DNA of 26,929 bases, from positions 1 through 26,929 of the forward strand of contig DEFK01000023.1 in the NCBI GenBank assembly GCA_002350765.1, read 5' to 3'. The translations under genes were made by a program, and so were the position numbers. Under the pieces are notes generated by a model, which searched no databases, was not told where the DNA came from, and was given only the letters and a program-made list of their open reading frames with translations. This document shows, in pieces, positions 13,151 through 22,360 of this stretch (positions are counted from its first letter, which is position 1; every line of letters starts with the position of its first letter). This DNA comes from Ruminococcaceae bacterium UBA2854. Its GTDB lineage: Bacteria > Bacillota > Clostridia > Oscillospirales > Acutalibacteraceae.

Positions 13151-14833
13151 ATGTCAAACCAAGATAATAAAATAACAGCGCTATACTGTCGTCTTTCGCA
13201 GGAAGACGAAAACTCAGGCGACAGCGACAGCATAGTAAATCAAAAATCAATTCTAACAAAGTACGCCGAGGAAAACGGTTTCAAAAACATTCAGGTCTTC
13301 ATTGATGATGGATATTCGGGCGTAAGTTTTAACCGTCCCGCCTTTCAGGAATTGCTGTCACTTGTTGAAACAGGTAAAGTCGGAATAATAATCACTAAAG
13401 ATTTATCACGACTCGGCAGAAATTACATCGAAGTAGGAAACTACACAGAGTTTATATTCCCGCGGAACAACATCAGGTACATCGCAATCAGCGATCAGTT
13501 CGACTCATTATATCAAGACGGAAACGAGCTCGCTCCCTTCAAGAATTTGTTCAACGAATGGTTTGCGAGAGATACTAGCAAAAAAATCCGAGCGGTTTTT
13601 AAGGCAAAAGCCGAGCGCGGAGAGCGAGTCAGCACAAATATTCCCTATGGTTACAAACGGGATCCCGACAGCGGCAAGCTATGTAATCTCCTAGTAAATG
13701 AGGAAACTGCGCCTGTAGTCAAAATGATTTTTGAACTGTGCGCCGAAGGAAAAGGTCCTAAGTATATAGCTAATATCTTAAAAGATAAAAAGATACTTAA
13801 GCCTTCGGCATATCGTTATCAAACACAAGGTAAATACGGAGCTTTGACCGACCCGTCGGAACCGTACAGCTGGAACGACAGAACCATAGCGGGTATTCTT
13901 GATAACGAAGTCTATCTGGGACATACCATCAATTGCACGACTACAGTTATTTCCTACAAAGATAAACGGAAGAAAGCGCGCCCAAAAGAAGAACAGTATC
14001 GGTTCGAGAACACCCACGAAGCTATCATTGACCAGGAAACATGGGAATTGGTAAGGAAGGTTAGAGCGAGCAAGCGGCGCCGTAATTCAGCGGGTGAAGT
14101 CAGCAAATACAACGGACTTGTATTCTGCGCCGACTGCGGGAACAAACACTACTATTCAAGAGGTCGCTGTTTGAAGCCTCAAAGTTATACTTTATCCTGT
14201 AGCCGTTATCATAAGCATATGGGCGAAGAAATATGCACACCGCACTCGATTCGGGAAGTAGTGCTTGACGAGATTGTCCTTGATGAAATCAACAAAACTA
14301 TATACTACGCGAGAAACAACAAAAACGATTTCGTGGATTGCGTCAAAAAGAAAACATCTTCTCAATTGACAAGGGACTTCAACGCCAAGTGCTCTGAACT
14401 GTCAAAAGCTGAGCAGCGCGTTAAAGAATTGAAAACTCTGTTCAAAAGATTATATGAGGACAATATACTAGGGCGTATCAGCGATGAACAGTTTCGGATG
14501 CTGGCAGCCGATTATACTGACGAGCAGAAAGAGCTTGAATTACAGATTCCGATACTTGAAAAAGAAATCGACGAGTTAAAAAGCGAATGTGTCAACACTC
14601 AAAAGTTCCTTGATATCGTAAACAAGTACTTATACATTGAGGAACTGACACCGTCTGTACTTAGAAGCTTCATAAGTAAAATCGTAATTCACGAGCGCGA
14701 CAAAAAGCACAGTAAAACCGCCATGCAAAGAATAGACATCTATTTCCGCTACATCGGACAGTTTGCCGTGCCAAATGAAAACAATATTACTAATGAAGAT
14801 TATACAACTGAAAACGTAAAACGGACAGCCTGA
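13151..14833 (+). CDS. Large serine recombinase (TnpX-like integrase/excisase)
   Basis: Site-specific recombinase of 560 residues that would integrate and excise the element. The N-terminal resolvase domain has ALYCRLSQEDE with catalytic serine S16, DDGYSGVSFNRP (52-63) and the active-site arginine motif DLSRLGRN (84-91). The recombinase domain follows (about 165-300). A zinc ribbon has C326, C329, C350 and C362. A long coiled coil lies at about 390-480, and the C-terminal segment SFISKIVIHERD plus IDIYFRYIG is of the DUF4368 type. Length and order are normal for the family. ATG 13151 has AAAGGAGATA upstream. No frameshift or missing residue seen. It lies at the right border of the element, beside core genes. 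Confidence 0.93.
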   Translation: MSNQDNKITALYCRLSQEDENSGDSDSIVNQKSILTKYAEENGFKNIQVFIDDGYSGVSFNRPAFQELLSLVETGKVGIIITKDLSRLGRNYIEVGNYTEFIFPRNNIRYIAISDQFDSLYQDGNELAPFKNLFNEWFARDTSKKIRAVFKAKAERGERVSTNIPYGYKRDPDSGKLCNLLVNEETAPVVKMIFELCAEGKGPKYIANILKDKKILKPSAYRYQTQGKYGALTDPSEPYSWNDRTIAGILDNEVYLGHTINCTTTVISYKDKRKKARPKEEQYRFENTHEAIIDQETWELVRKVRASKRRRNSAGEVSKYNGLVFCADCGNKHYYSRGRCLKPQSYTLSCSRYHKHMGEEICTPHSIREVVLDEIVLDEINKTIYYARNNKNDFVDCVKKKTSSQLTRDFNAKCSELSKAEQRVKELKTLFKRLYEDNILGRISDEQFRMLAADYTDEQKELELQIPILEKEIDELKSECVNTQKFLDIVNKYLYIEELTPSVLRSFISKIVIHERDKKHSKTAMQRIDIYFRYIGQFAVPNENNITNEDYTTENVKRTA

Positions 14834-14842
14834 GCTGTCCGT
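14821..14842 (+). terminator. Hairpin at the recombinase stop codon
   Basis: A perfect 9-bp stem ACGGACAGC / GCTGTCCGT with loop CTGA contains the recombinase stop. There is no T run directly after it. A second inverted repeat, TTACGCTG/CAGCGTAA (14862-14895), is followed by a T-rich tract and may be the real end of transcription. Confidence 0.4.
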
Positions 14843-14905
14843 CATACATATGGGCACCGCATTACGCTGAAACATCCTTATGAGTAACAGCGTAAAGGAG
14901 CCTTT

Positions 14906-16159
14906 TTATTTATTCATTATCTCATTAGCGGCGAGCATTACGCCGAGCTTGCCCGCGTGGAAGTTGAGGCTTCCCTGCATCCATACGGCGTAGGGCTCAC
15001 GTAAAGGAGCGTCGGCGGAAAGCTCAATTGACGAACCGAGAGTAAAAGCTCCCGCCGCCATTATAACCTTGTCCTCGTACCCCGGCATATCGTCGGGATA
15101 AGGGGTTACAAAGCTGTCTACCGCCGAGGCGTGCTGAATACCTACGCAGAATTTCTCGAGTGCTTCGGGAGAGCCGAGCTTAATAACCTGGATTATATCT
15201 CCCCTGCTTTCGTTATATTCGGGAGAAACTTCGTATCCGAGCACCTTAAACAATGCAGAAGCGAATACGGCGGTCTTTAACGCCTCGCCGCTCGCGTGCG
15301 GAGCGTGGTACGCGCCTAAGAACAGTTCCCGCTCTACGTTTAAGGTAGCGCCTATTTCCTTGCCCGTACCAGGGGTTGTAAGACGATATGAGCACATTTC
15401 AACTAAGTCCTTGCGTCCCGCTATGTAACCGCCTGTCGGAGATATTCCGCCGCCAGGGTTCTTTATAAGCGAGCCCGCCATTAAGTCAACACCGACGGAA
15501 AGCGGCTGTTTTTTCTCGATAAACTCGCCGTAGCAGTTGTCGAGCATTATAATAACGTCTTTATTCTTCTTCCTGACGCGTTTAACGATATTTTCTATAT
15601 CGTCACAGGTCAGAGTAGGTCTCAGGCTGTAACCGCGTGAGCGCTGAATATAGACCATTTTAAGGCTGTTGTCAATTTTATTTTCTACAGCGTCTAAATC
15701 CACCCTGCCGTTTTCATTAAGGCTGACTTCCTCGTACTTTATACCGAAATCTATAAGCGAACCAGGATAATTACCCTCGATTCCTATAGCGCTTCTAAGG
15801 GTATCGTAGGGAGTGCCCGTTACGCTGAGCATTCTGTCTCCAGGTCTTAACACTCCGAAAAGCGCTACCGTCAGAGCGTGCGTACCGCTAACGAAGTTGT
15901 GACGCACTAAAGCGTCCTCGGCTTCGAAAACATCCGCGTAGACCTCGTCGAGAGCGTCACGTCCGCGGTCGCCGTAGCCGTAACCCGTAGAACCTACAAA
16001 ATGGCTCTCGCTTATCTTAGCCTTCTGAAAAGCTTTTATCATTTTTTGCTGGTTATATTCCTGAATTTCGTCAATCTCATTCAGCTTGTCGGCGCACAGC
16101 GCCATAGCTTCGTCAGAGGCTTTCAGTATTTCCTCGGAAATATTAAACAGGTTTTCCAA
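14906..16159 (-). CDS. Methionine gamma-lyase family PLP protein (aluminium resistance/YnbB-like)
   Basis: PLP-dependent enzyme of 417 residues, of the family annotated as methionine gamma-lyase or aluminium resistance protein (B. subtilis YnbB type). Signature: GSTGYGYGDRGRD (56-68), SGTHALTVALFG (91-102), the PLP aspartate in MLDNCYGEF (205-213), and the Schiff-base lysine K233 in GSLIKNPGGGISPTGGYIAG. Its exact substrate is uncertain; the family carries out C-S or related lyase chemistry. Start is TTG 16159 with GAAGGA upstream; a nearby ATG is out of frame. It is the last gene of the murD-led operon, 15 nt after the GNAT gene. Confidence 0.85.
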   Translation of the reverse strand: MENLFNISEEILKASDEAMALCADKLNEIDEIQEYNQQKMIKAFQKAKISESHFVGSTGYGYGDRGRDALDEVYADVFEAEDALVRHNFVSGTHALTVALFGVLRPGDRMLSVTGTPYDTLRSAIGIEGNYPGSLIDFGIKYEEVSLNENGRVDLDAVENKIDNSLKMVYIQRSRGYSLRPTLTCDDIENIVKRVRKKNKDVIIMLDNCYGEFIEKKQPLSVGVDLMAGSLIKNPGGGISPTGGYIAGRKDLVEMCSYRLTTPGTGKEIGATLNVERELFLGAYHAPHASGEALKTAVFASALFKVLGYEVSPEYNESRGDIIQVIKLGSPEALEKFCVGIQHASAVDSFVTPYPDDMPGYEDKVIMAAGAFTLGSSIELSADAPLREPYAVWMQGSLNFHAGKLGVMLAANEIMNK

Positions 16160-16174
16160 TATATCTCATTCCTT

Positions 16175-16930
16175 CTATCGGTATTCCGACCATTTTCCGT
16201 ATTCTTTAAAGCCGAGCTTATTATAAAACTCGACATTTTCGTCGGGAGCTCTATGTAAATAAACGCGTTTTTCTTCTTTTACAAGCACATTGTTTATATA
16301 GCGTATTAAAAACGCGCCGTGGCCGAGACGCCTAAAATCGGGATCGGTCGCTAAAGCGCCGAGCACAGCGTCGGTATCGGTTTCGGCTAAGGTCATTATA
16401 CAGCTTATCAGCTGAGTATCGCCTATACCGTAAATACGGAGGGTTTTCTTGCTGAGCTTATGGGCTACATCGAGTGCGAAGCTCTCGTACGACGGTACGG
16501 AAAAGCTCTCGCTACGGCATTTATTTATAAGATTATAAACATCTTTAATATGGGGATTAAAGACTTTAAAATCCTTTTCGTTTTCCATAACGCTTTCGCT
16601 TACAAATACAGGTCCCGAGATACGTTTCATAGGCACATCGAGCTCGTATCTACCGTCACAGATTATATTATCCGCACCCGATACTCTTAAAAACGCGCTG
16701 ACTTCCTCTAAATCGGAGTTATCGGTAAGTCTTAGAATAAAAGAGGATTCCATACGCGCTATTAGAGCAGCTATTGTATCATCAACTATCTGTACCCAGT
16801 AATCGACAAAAGCCAGCGAATAATCGTAGGTATTGTATAACGCCTTTATCCTACAGCCGAAAGGGTTTTTATAGGAAAGCGAATCTATATAGTCGGTTAT
16901 ATTATAATCTTTATCGCAAATTTTTATCAT
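16175..16930 (-). CDS. GNAT-family N-acetyltransferase
   Basis: A 251-residue protein with a C-terminal GNAT domain. The acetyl-CoA motif is DPDFRRLGHGAFLIRYI (R200 to A206 form the R-x-x-G-x-G/A loop), preceded by strand AVLGALATDPD and followed by VYLHRAPDENVEFYNKLGF (shortened), the usual end of the fold. The N-terminal 150 residues form a second, less recognisable half, perhaps a degenerate GNAT repeat. The substrate is unknown. The ATG overlaps the stop of the preceding M42 gene (ATGA, 16927-16930), indicating one translationally coupled operon. Confidence 0.8.
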   Translation of the reverse strand: MIKICDKDYNITDYIDSLSYKNPFGCRIKALYNTYDYSLAFVDYWVQIVDDTIAALIARMESSFILRLTDNSDLEEVSAFLRVSGADNIICDGRYELDVPMKRISGPVFVSESVMENEKDFKVFNPHIKDVYNLINKCRSESFSVPSYESFALDVAHKLSKKTLRIYGIGDTQLISCIMTLAETDTDAVLGALATDPDFRRLGHGAFLIRYINNVLVKEEKRVYLHRAPDENVEFYNKLGFKEYGKWSEYR

Positions 16931-17955
16931 AGCTTTCCACCGCTTATACTTTCGCTTAAAAGATAAGCGAGCTTAGATACATCATCTAAATCGGATTTAG
17001 CTATCAGTGAAATCTGAGCGTGCAGATATCTGCACGGTAAAGAAACAGCTAAAGTTCGTACTCCTCCGCGTGACTCGTGGATAGCTCCCGCGTCATTACC
17101 GCCCGCGACAGCTCTTTTAAACTGTAGTTTAATATCGTTTTCCTCGGCTAGCTTTTTCGACAGCTCTATCATACCTTTATCGTAGATAGTTCTTCTGTCC
17201 ATATAACCGATAACAGCGCCTTGTCCTACGTTACACACCTGCTTACTTTCAGCAACCTCTGGGATATCGGCGGCTGTTGTGGATTCAAGAACCAGCGCGA
17301 AATCGGGATACACGGAATAAGCGGCAACCTTAGAACCGTGGAGACCTACTTCCTCCTGGGTAACAAAGGTAAAATACGTATCGTATTTTAAATCGGACTT
17401 TATCATATTTATCATAATAAAACAGCCCGCTCTGTCGTCAAGCGCTTTAGATTTAATTGTATATCCGTTATCCTCGTAAAAAGCCTCGAAGCTTACGCTG
17501 TCGCCTAATGATACGTATTTTTCGGCTTCTTCTTTACTATCCGCTCCGATGTCGATATACATTGAGCTGTATGCGGGTATTTTTTCTCTTTCGTCACTGT
17601 CGCAGAGATGAATGGGCTTAACTCCGATTACGCCTACAGTTTTTTCGCCGATAATCACACGCCTGCCCGGGAGCACACGCCTGTCAATACCGCCGACCTC
17701 GTTGAATTTTATCATTCCGTCGGACGTAATGTCCGTGACAATCAATCCGACTTCATCCATATGAGCGCTTATCATCAGCTTGTTTACAGGGCGGTTCTCA
17801 CCCTTTTTAAACGCGATAATATTACCGAGATTATCAATCCTGTACTCAGTAACGTGATCTTTTATTTCATTTATAATTATATCTCTTACGAGGTTTTCAT
17901 CGCCCGAGATTCCGTTAGCTGTACAAAGCTTTTTAAGAAGATCTAAATTACTCAT
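16927..17955 (-). CDS. M42-family metallopeptidase, copy A
   Basis: Cytosolic dizinc aminopeptidase or endoglucanase-like M42 peptidase, 342 residues. Metal and catalytic residues are all visible: H65 and D67 in SAHMDEVG, D173 in SKALDDRAG, E201/E202 in TQEEVGLHGS, E224 in VLEST, H312 in YLHAQIS. Start ATG 17955 is chosen because AAGGAGG lies 6 nt upstream and it begins 1 nt after the stop of copy B; a longer in-frame start at 17985 would overlap that gene. Probably trims short peptides. It is more distant from copy B than a recent tandem duplication would be. Confidence 0.87.
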   Translation of the reverse strand: MSNLDLLKKLCTANGISGDENLVRDIIINEIKDHVTEYRIDNLGNIIAFKKGENRPVNKLMISAHMDEVGLIVTDITSDGMIKFNEVGGIDRRVLPGRRVIIGEKTVGVIGVKPIHLCDSDEREKIPAYSSMYIDIGADSKEEAEKYVSLGDSVSFEAFYEDNGYTIKSKALDDRAGCFIMINMIKSDLKYDTYFTFVTQEEVGLHGSKVAAYSVYPDFALVLESTTAADIPEVAESKQVCNVGQGAVIGYMDRRTIYDKGMIELSKKLAEENDIKLQFKRAVAGGNDAGAIHESRGGVRTLAVSLPCRYLHAQISLIAKSDLDDVSKLAYLLSESISGGKL

Positions 17956-17956
17956 C

Positions 17957-19030
17957 TTAAACCTCCTTGTAACCGTATATTTCACGAAGATAAGCGGCTA
18001 TAAGCTTACCTGTTTCGTTGATATCATTTAAATCTACAATTTCCGCCTGTGTGTGCATATTTTTTTGAGGAACGGAAATAACTGCTGTTTTAACTCCTGA
18101 CTTAGACACAACGATACTATCGGCGTTAGTACCTGTTTTTCCGTTAGCTATCTCAACCTGATAATCATATTCAAGCTTTTTCGCGACGGAAGCAATAATG
18201 TTATACATAGCTTTATCGAGGTTAGGAGAAACACAAAGCATAGGGCCTTTCCCGAGCTCAATATTTGAGTACTGATCGCTTATACCAGGCTGGTTAGCAA
18301 AGCTTACATCAACACATATAGCCTCATCGGGTTCGATATCAAACGACTGAGTTTTCGCGCCGACAGCATAGGTTTCCTCACCGCAGGAAAGTAAAATAAC
18401 AACCTTTACAGATAAAGGTTTTTTATGCGGATTATTCTTAGAGCTGATTATTTCTGCAGTTCTTAGTAAAGCGCAGACCCCCGCTCTGTTATCGAGCGCT
18501 GACGATGTAACACGATTGTTTATAAGCTCTTTCGGTATAACATTAAAGCTAACGCTGTCGCCGAGGCTTACAAGCTCTTTCACCTTTTCAGCGGGCAAGC
18601 CTAAATCAATACGGATATCGGAAGCTTTTGCCGCCTTATCCTCATTCCCGTCGCAAAGATGCGGCGGCATACAGCAGACAACGCCGTTTATTTTTTCTTT
18701 TCCGTTAACCGTAACGCTCGCGTCTAAGGCTGTACGTAAATCTACGCCGCCTACTTTATCCACCGAAAGAAAGCCTTTATCATCAATATCAGTTACTATA
18801 AAGCCTATTCTGTCGAGATGAGCGTCCAGCAGAACGGTTTTTTCGGCGTTTTCGTTACCGAATACAGCGGTTACATTATTAAACTCATCAACCTTTACCT
18901 CGCCCTCGGCGTATTTTCGAAGATAATCTGCGCAATAATTAGAAACCTCATTTTCATCTCCCGATACTCCCGAAAGCTTACAAAGTTCAAAAAGTGTATT
19001 TTTTAATTCTTTTAAAGTATTATAATCCAT
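17957..19030 (-). CDS. M42-family metallopeptidase, copy B
   Basis: Second M42 peptidase, 357 residues. Ligands: H71 and D73 in DAHLDRIG, D180 in SALDNRAG, E218/E219 in SCGEETYAVGA, D241 in CVDVSF, H326 in NMHTQAE. It therefore has a complete active site, with D241 where copy A has E224. The ATG follows the murD stop directly (TAAATG), so there is no intergenic space. Together with copy A it may give two peptidases of differing specificity that form or replace each other in tetrahedral complexes; this last point is inference. Confidence 0.87.
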   Translation of the reverse strand: MDYNTLKELKNTLFELCKLSGVSGDENEVSNYCADYLRKYAEGEVKVDEFNNVTAVFGNENAEKTVLLDAHLDRIGFIVTDIDDKGFLSVDKVGGVDLRTALDASVTVNGKEKINGVVCCMPPHLCDGNEDKAAKASDIRIDLGLPAEKVKELVSLGDSVSFNVIPKELINNRVTSSALDNRAGVCALLRTAEIISSKNNPHKKPLSVKVVILLSCGEETYAVGAKTQSFDIEPDEAICVDVSFANQPGISDQYSNIELGKGPMLCVSPNLDKAMYNIIASVAKKLEYDYQVEIANGKTGTNADSIVVSKSGVKTAVISVPQKNMHTQAEIVDLNDINETGKLIAAYLREIYGYKEV

Positions 19031-20419
19031 TTATTCCAGTCCGTTTACAATCTTTTTAAAGTGATTTCCTCTCTCCATAAAGTTCTTATAAAGTCCGAAG
19101 CTCGCGCTTGCGGGTGAAAGCGATACTATATCGCCCTCAACAGCGTTTTCTCTCGCGGCGTTTACAGCTTCTTCCATAGTATTAACATTAATAATAACAG
19201 GATTATTCTCGCTGTAATTCTCGGATTCCTTGACCGCTTTTTCTATCTTAGGAGCTGTATCGCCTAAGAGAATAAGCGTTTTAACCTTGTCGCAGATTAC
19301 AGGGCCTAACGGCTCGTAAGGTATATGTTTATCGTAACCGCCCGCGATTATAATAATCTTCTTATCATAAAGAGATAATGTTCCGATAGCGGTTCTTGTC
19401 GGACTTGAGGCTATAGAGTCGTTATAATACTCTACGCCGTCAAGCTCGCGCACGAACTCGGCTCTGTGCTCAACCCCGCCGAAGGTTTTAGCAACCTTAA
19501 CTATGTTATCAAGGCTGACAATTCCCCATACGGCTGATATAGCCGCCATATAGTTTTCTACGTTGTGCATACCCGGGATTTTAATATCCTTTATATTAAT
19601 TACCTTAGTAAGCTTTCCGTAGTCGTTATAGACAATAGTGTCGTTATCGAGATAAGCGCCGTTTTCAACTTTACTATTGCGCGAGAATTTAGCGAGCTTT
19701 CCCCTTATGTTTTCGGAGAAGCTGTTCGCTATATCATTATCGAGATTAAGTACAGCCTTGGAGAAAGCGTTCTGATGAAGAACTATATTACGCTTGGAGT
19801 CTACGTACTCGTCCATATCCTTATGTATATCGAGATGGTTGGGAGCGAGATTGGTAACGACAGCTATCTCGGGGCTTTGACGCATTGAGATAAGCTGGAA
19901 GCTAGAAAGCTCAACCACAGCGTAATCATCATCGCCTATACTCTCTATCTCTGGTAATAAGGGTTTACCGATATTACCGCCTAAGTGTACGGTCTTACCC
20001 TCCGCCTTTAAAAACTCGGAGATAACTGTTGTTGTGGTGGTTTTACCGTCCGAACCCGTAACGGCGATTATTTTACAGGGACATAAGTCGAAGAATACTT
20101 CCATTTCAGAGGTAACGACCACGCCTTTCTTCTTCAAGGCTTCGAGCTCGGGACGATAGAAAGGTGTACCTGGACTTCTGAAAAGAATTTCGGTATCAAT
20201 ATTATTTAAGTAGTCATCGCCTAAAATAAGCTTAGCTCCAGCTTTTTCAGCGCGAACAGCGTTCTCGCCGAGAGCCTCGTAGCTCTGTTTATCACAAGCC
20301 GAAACTACCGCTCCCTTTTTACTGAAAAGCTCAATAAGAGGCAGGTTGCTTGTACCTATTCCGACGAAGCAAACTTTCTTTCCTTTTATACTTTCAAAAA
20401 ACTTATCTACTCTATTCAT
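19031..20419 (-). CDS. murD: UDP-N-acetylmuramoyl-L-alanine--D-glutamate ligase
   Basis: Cytoplasmic peptidoglycan precursor enzyme, adding D-glutamate to UDP-MurNAc-L-Ala with ATP. 462 residues, normal for MurD. The N-terminal Rossmann-like domain has FVGIGTSNLPLIELF, the P-loop is AVTGSDGKTTTT (119-130), the central domain has NLAPNHLDIH, and the C-terminal ligase domain has VEYYNDSIASSPTRT and IIIAGGYDKH. Start ATG 20419 with AAGGAG 8 nt upstream. First gene of a five-gene operon (murD, two M42, GNAT, lyase) with a promoter at 20455-20483. It is isolated from other mur genes here. Confidence 0.95.
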   Translation of the reverse strand: MNRVDKFFESIKGKKVCFVGIGTSNLPLIELFSKKGAVVSACDKQSYEALGENAVRAEKAGAKLILGDDYLNNIDTEILFRSPGTPFYRPELEALKKKGVVVTSEMEVFFDLCPCKIIAVTGSDGKTTTTTVISEFLKAEGKTVHLGGNIGKPLLPEIESIGDDDYAVVELSSFQLISMRQSPEIAVVTNLAPNHLDIHKDMDEYVDSKRNIVLHQNAFSKAVLNLDNDIANSFSENIRGKLAKFSRNSKVENGAYLDNDTIVYNDYGKLTKVINIKDIKIPGMHNVENYMAAISAVWGIVSLDNIVKVAKTFGGVEHRAEFVRELDGVEYYNDSIASSPTRTAIGTLSLYDKKIIIIAGGYDKHIPYEPLGPVICDKVKTLILLGDTAPKIEKAVKESENYSENNPVIINVNTMEEAVNAARENAVEGDIVSLSPASASFGLYKNFMERGNHFKKIVNGLE

Positions 20420-20454
20420 AACAGGTTCTCCTTAGTATTTATTTCCAATATTTT

Positions 20455-20483
20455 ATTATACTTAAAAATCGGGAAAATATCAA
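20455..20483 (-). promoter_or_regulatory. Near-consensus promoter of the murD operon
   Basis: On the minus strand: TTGATA (20478-20483), 17-bp spacer, TATAAT (20455-20460), 36 nt upstream of the murD start. Confidence 0.75.
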
Positions 20484-20530
20484 CCTTTTCTTAATTTAAA
20501 AAATATGTTATTATAGCTTTGGTGATTATA

Positions 20531-21853
20531 ATGCTGTCCGATTTTATTAGTATTGATAAAACTCTGAAAACTCCGCTTTATATTCAGATATACAGCGAGA
20601 TAAAAAACGCCGTTGAAAGCGGTAATATAAAAGAAGCCGAGAGAATCCCCTCGGTAAGAAAACTATGCGCGGATTTAAATGTATCTAAGACCACGATCGA
20701 AAACGCGTACGGACTTTTATGCTCGGAGGGATACCTCGTAAATATCCCGCAAAAAGGCTATTATATAGAAAAAGGAATTTATATCAGTAAAACAAAATCG
20801 CGAAAGACTGATAACACCAATAAATCCAAGGTATATAAATATGATTTCTCGGGCAAAGGCATAGATAAAAACTGCACCAATATTAAGGAATGGCGTAAAT
20901 ACGTTAAGGATATACTTAACAAGGAGTATCTGCTAAATACCTACAGCGAAGCTCAGGGCGAGCAGGCTTTAAGAGAGGCTATCTCGGAATACGCTTTTAC
21001 CACTCGAGGTGTAAGCGCCGATTATACTAATATAATAATAGGCTCGGGAACACAGACTTTGATATACATACTCTGCGGAATGCTTGGGCTTAATAAAACC
21101 GTCGCGATTGAAAAGAATACTTTTCCGCAGGCTGAGCAGGTTTTTAAGGATTTCAGATATAATATCAAATACGCCGATACCGACAGCAAAGGTATAACTA
21201 TAAGTTCGCTGTCACAAATCAAGCCCGATATACTGGTAATTAATCCCAACTTCAACAGCAAAAGCGGCTCTATTATGCCTGTTACCCGAAAGGTAGAGAT
21301 TATTAACTGGGCTAAGGAAAACAACTGCCTTATAATCGAGGACGATTACAACGGTGAAATGAGATATAAAACTCATCCCAACAACTGTATTCAGGGCTAT
21401 TCGCCCGATAAAGTCGTATACATCGGCTCGTTTTCAAAAATACTCTTACCGTCAGTCAGAATAAGCTATATGGTTTTACCCGAAAAGCTTATCAAAAAAT
21501 ACAAAATAATTAAGGATAATTACAACCAAACAACTTCAAAAATAGAACAGCTCGCCTTAGCGGAGTATATAAAGGACGGTAAGCTCGAAAAATACCTCAG
21601 AAAATCGAGAAGATATTATTCTTTAAAAAGCGAAGCTATGGAAAACGAGCTCAATAAATACTTTGATGAATATATTTTTAATGAAACGGCGATGTATTTT
21701 GAGCTGGAGTTTAAAATAGATATGCTCCAAAAGCTCAGGGAGAACTCAATTAAACCGATGAGCACTTCAACCGAGCGTAATATAAAGCTTAATTTCTCAC
21801 AGATAGAAAGCGAGATTATAGAAGAAGGAATTAAGAAAATCAAAGATTTATAA
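20531..21853 (+). CDS. MocR/PdxR-type regulator (GntR HTH + aminotransferase domain)
   Basis: A 440-residue transcription factor with an N-terminal GntR winged helix (TPLYIQIYSEIKNAVESG, then RIPSVRKLCADLNVSKTTIENAY, long run shortened) and a C-terminal fold-type I aminotransferase-like domain. PLP-site residues are present: D271-D272-Y273 in EDDYNGEM and lysine K303 in IGSFSKILLPSVR. Such proteins sense PLP or amino-acid adducts; PdxR controls vitamin B6 synthesis, but no pdx gene is nearby, so the target is unknown. Start ATG 20531 is favoured, with GGTGA about 6 nt upstream; TTG 20519 is also in frame. Divergent from the murD operon across about 110 bp. Confidence 0.88.
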   Translation: MLSDFISIDKTLKTPLYIQIYSEIKNAVESGNIKEAERIPSVRKLCADLNVSKTTIENAYGLLCSEGYLVNIPQKGYYIEKGIYISKTKSRKTDNTNKSKVYKYDFSGKGIDKNCTNIKEWRKYVKDILNKEYLLNTYSEAQGEQALREAISEYAFTTRGVSADYTNIIIGSGTQTLIYILCGMLGLNKTVAIEKNTFPQAEQVFKDFRYNIKYADTDSKGITISSLSQIKPDILVINPNFNSKSGSIMPVTRKVEIINWAKENNCLIIEDDYNGEMRYKTHPNNCIQGYSPDKVVYIGSFSKILLPSVRISYMVLPEKLIKKYKIIKDNYNQTTSKIEQLALAEYIKDGKLEKYLRKSRRYYSLKSEAMENELNKYFDEYIFNETAMYFELEFKIDMLQKLRENSIKPMSTSTERNIKLNFSQIESEIIEEGIKKIKDL

Positions 21854-21865
21854 ACAAAATAAAAC

Positions 21866-21895
21866 GGCAGCGGATTTTGTCCGCTGCCTTAGTTT
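21866..21895. terminator. Bidirectional rho-independent terminator
   Basis: A perfect 9-bp stem GGCAGCGGA / TCCGCTGCC (21866-21874 with 21880-21888), loop TTTTG, with A-rich sequence before and T-rich after. It ends the MocR-type gene on the plus strand and the convergent XRE gene on the minus strand. Confidence 0.85.
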
Positions 21896-21902
21896 TATTA
21901 AT

Positions 21903-22154
21903 TTAGTTATTTTCCCTGCCGAGAAGATAGTCTACAGATACCTCTAAGATATCCGCGAGAGCTACAAGCTCTACGTCCGTTACAAATCTAATCTGTCCTT
22001 CAAGCTTCGATAATCCCGAAGCATTCATATCAACACCGCTAACTTGAAGCTGGGCAAGAAGTTCTTTTTGCTTCATACCTTTCTTCTTTCTAACGGTTTC
22101 TACGCGATGTCCGACAAGGTTACGATCGCCTAATTCTTGCTTTCTTAATCTCAT
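21903..22154 (-). CDS. XRE-family helix-turn-helix regulator
   Basis: An 83-residue DNA-binding protein made almost only of a Cro/C1-type HTH: VGHRVETVRKKKGMKQKELL, then a longer than usual turn (QVSGVDMNASGLSKLEGQ), then VTDVELVALADILEVSVDYLLG, the standard XRE ending. Start ATG 22154 with GGGAG 7 nt upstream, promoter at 22216-22244. It is monocistronic; its target is unknown and may be its own promoter. Confidence 0.85.
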   Translation of the reverse strand: MRLRKQELGDRNLVGHRVETVRKKKGMKQKELLAQLQVSGVDMNASGLSKLEGQIRFVTDVELVALADILEVSVDYLLGRENN

Positions 22155-22215
22155 TTTCTATCTCCCTAATAATTTTTAATTCATTTAAATAATTCTTTAA
22201 AAACAATGTGAGACT

Positions 22216-22244
22216 ATTATAATACGAAAATAGAAAAAAAACAA
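22216..22244 (-). promoter_or_regulatory. Sigma-A-like promoter of the XRE gene
   Basis: On the minus strand: TTGTTT (22239-22244), 17-bp spacer, TATAAT (22216-22221). It lies 62 nt before the start in an AT-rich 206-bp gap that holds no other feature I can support, including no clear terminator for rpiB. Confidence 0.6.
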
Positions 22245-22360
22245 GTGCTTTTTGTAAATAAATTTAAAAATATGAAATTTTTTGTTATTCTTTATTACAA
22301 TTAAGTTTATATAAGGTTAATATTTGTAACATTTTGTAGAAAATAGTAAATTAATGTTTC

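Larger units (their letters stand above)
6272..14842. mobile_element. Integrated mobilizable element with serine recombinase (left end uncertain)
   Basis: The block holds a DUF927 ATPase, non-coding ori/oriT-like region, mobC, MOBP relaxase, TnpW-like gene and large serine recombinase, the standard set of a mobilizable element that integrates by serine recombination. It lacks type IV secretion genes, so it would need a helper for transfer. The recombinase lies at the right end, next to core genes starting at 14906. The left end is not defined: I placed it at toxN because the next gene group is chromosomal-looking sigma pairs, but the sigma region could belong as well. No direct repeats marking att sites were found. 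Confidence 0.5.
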
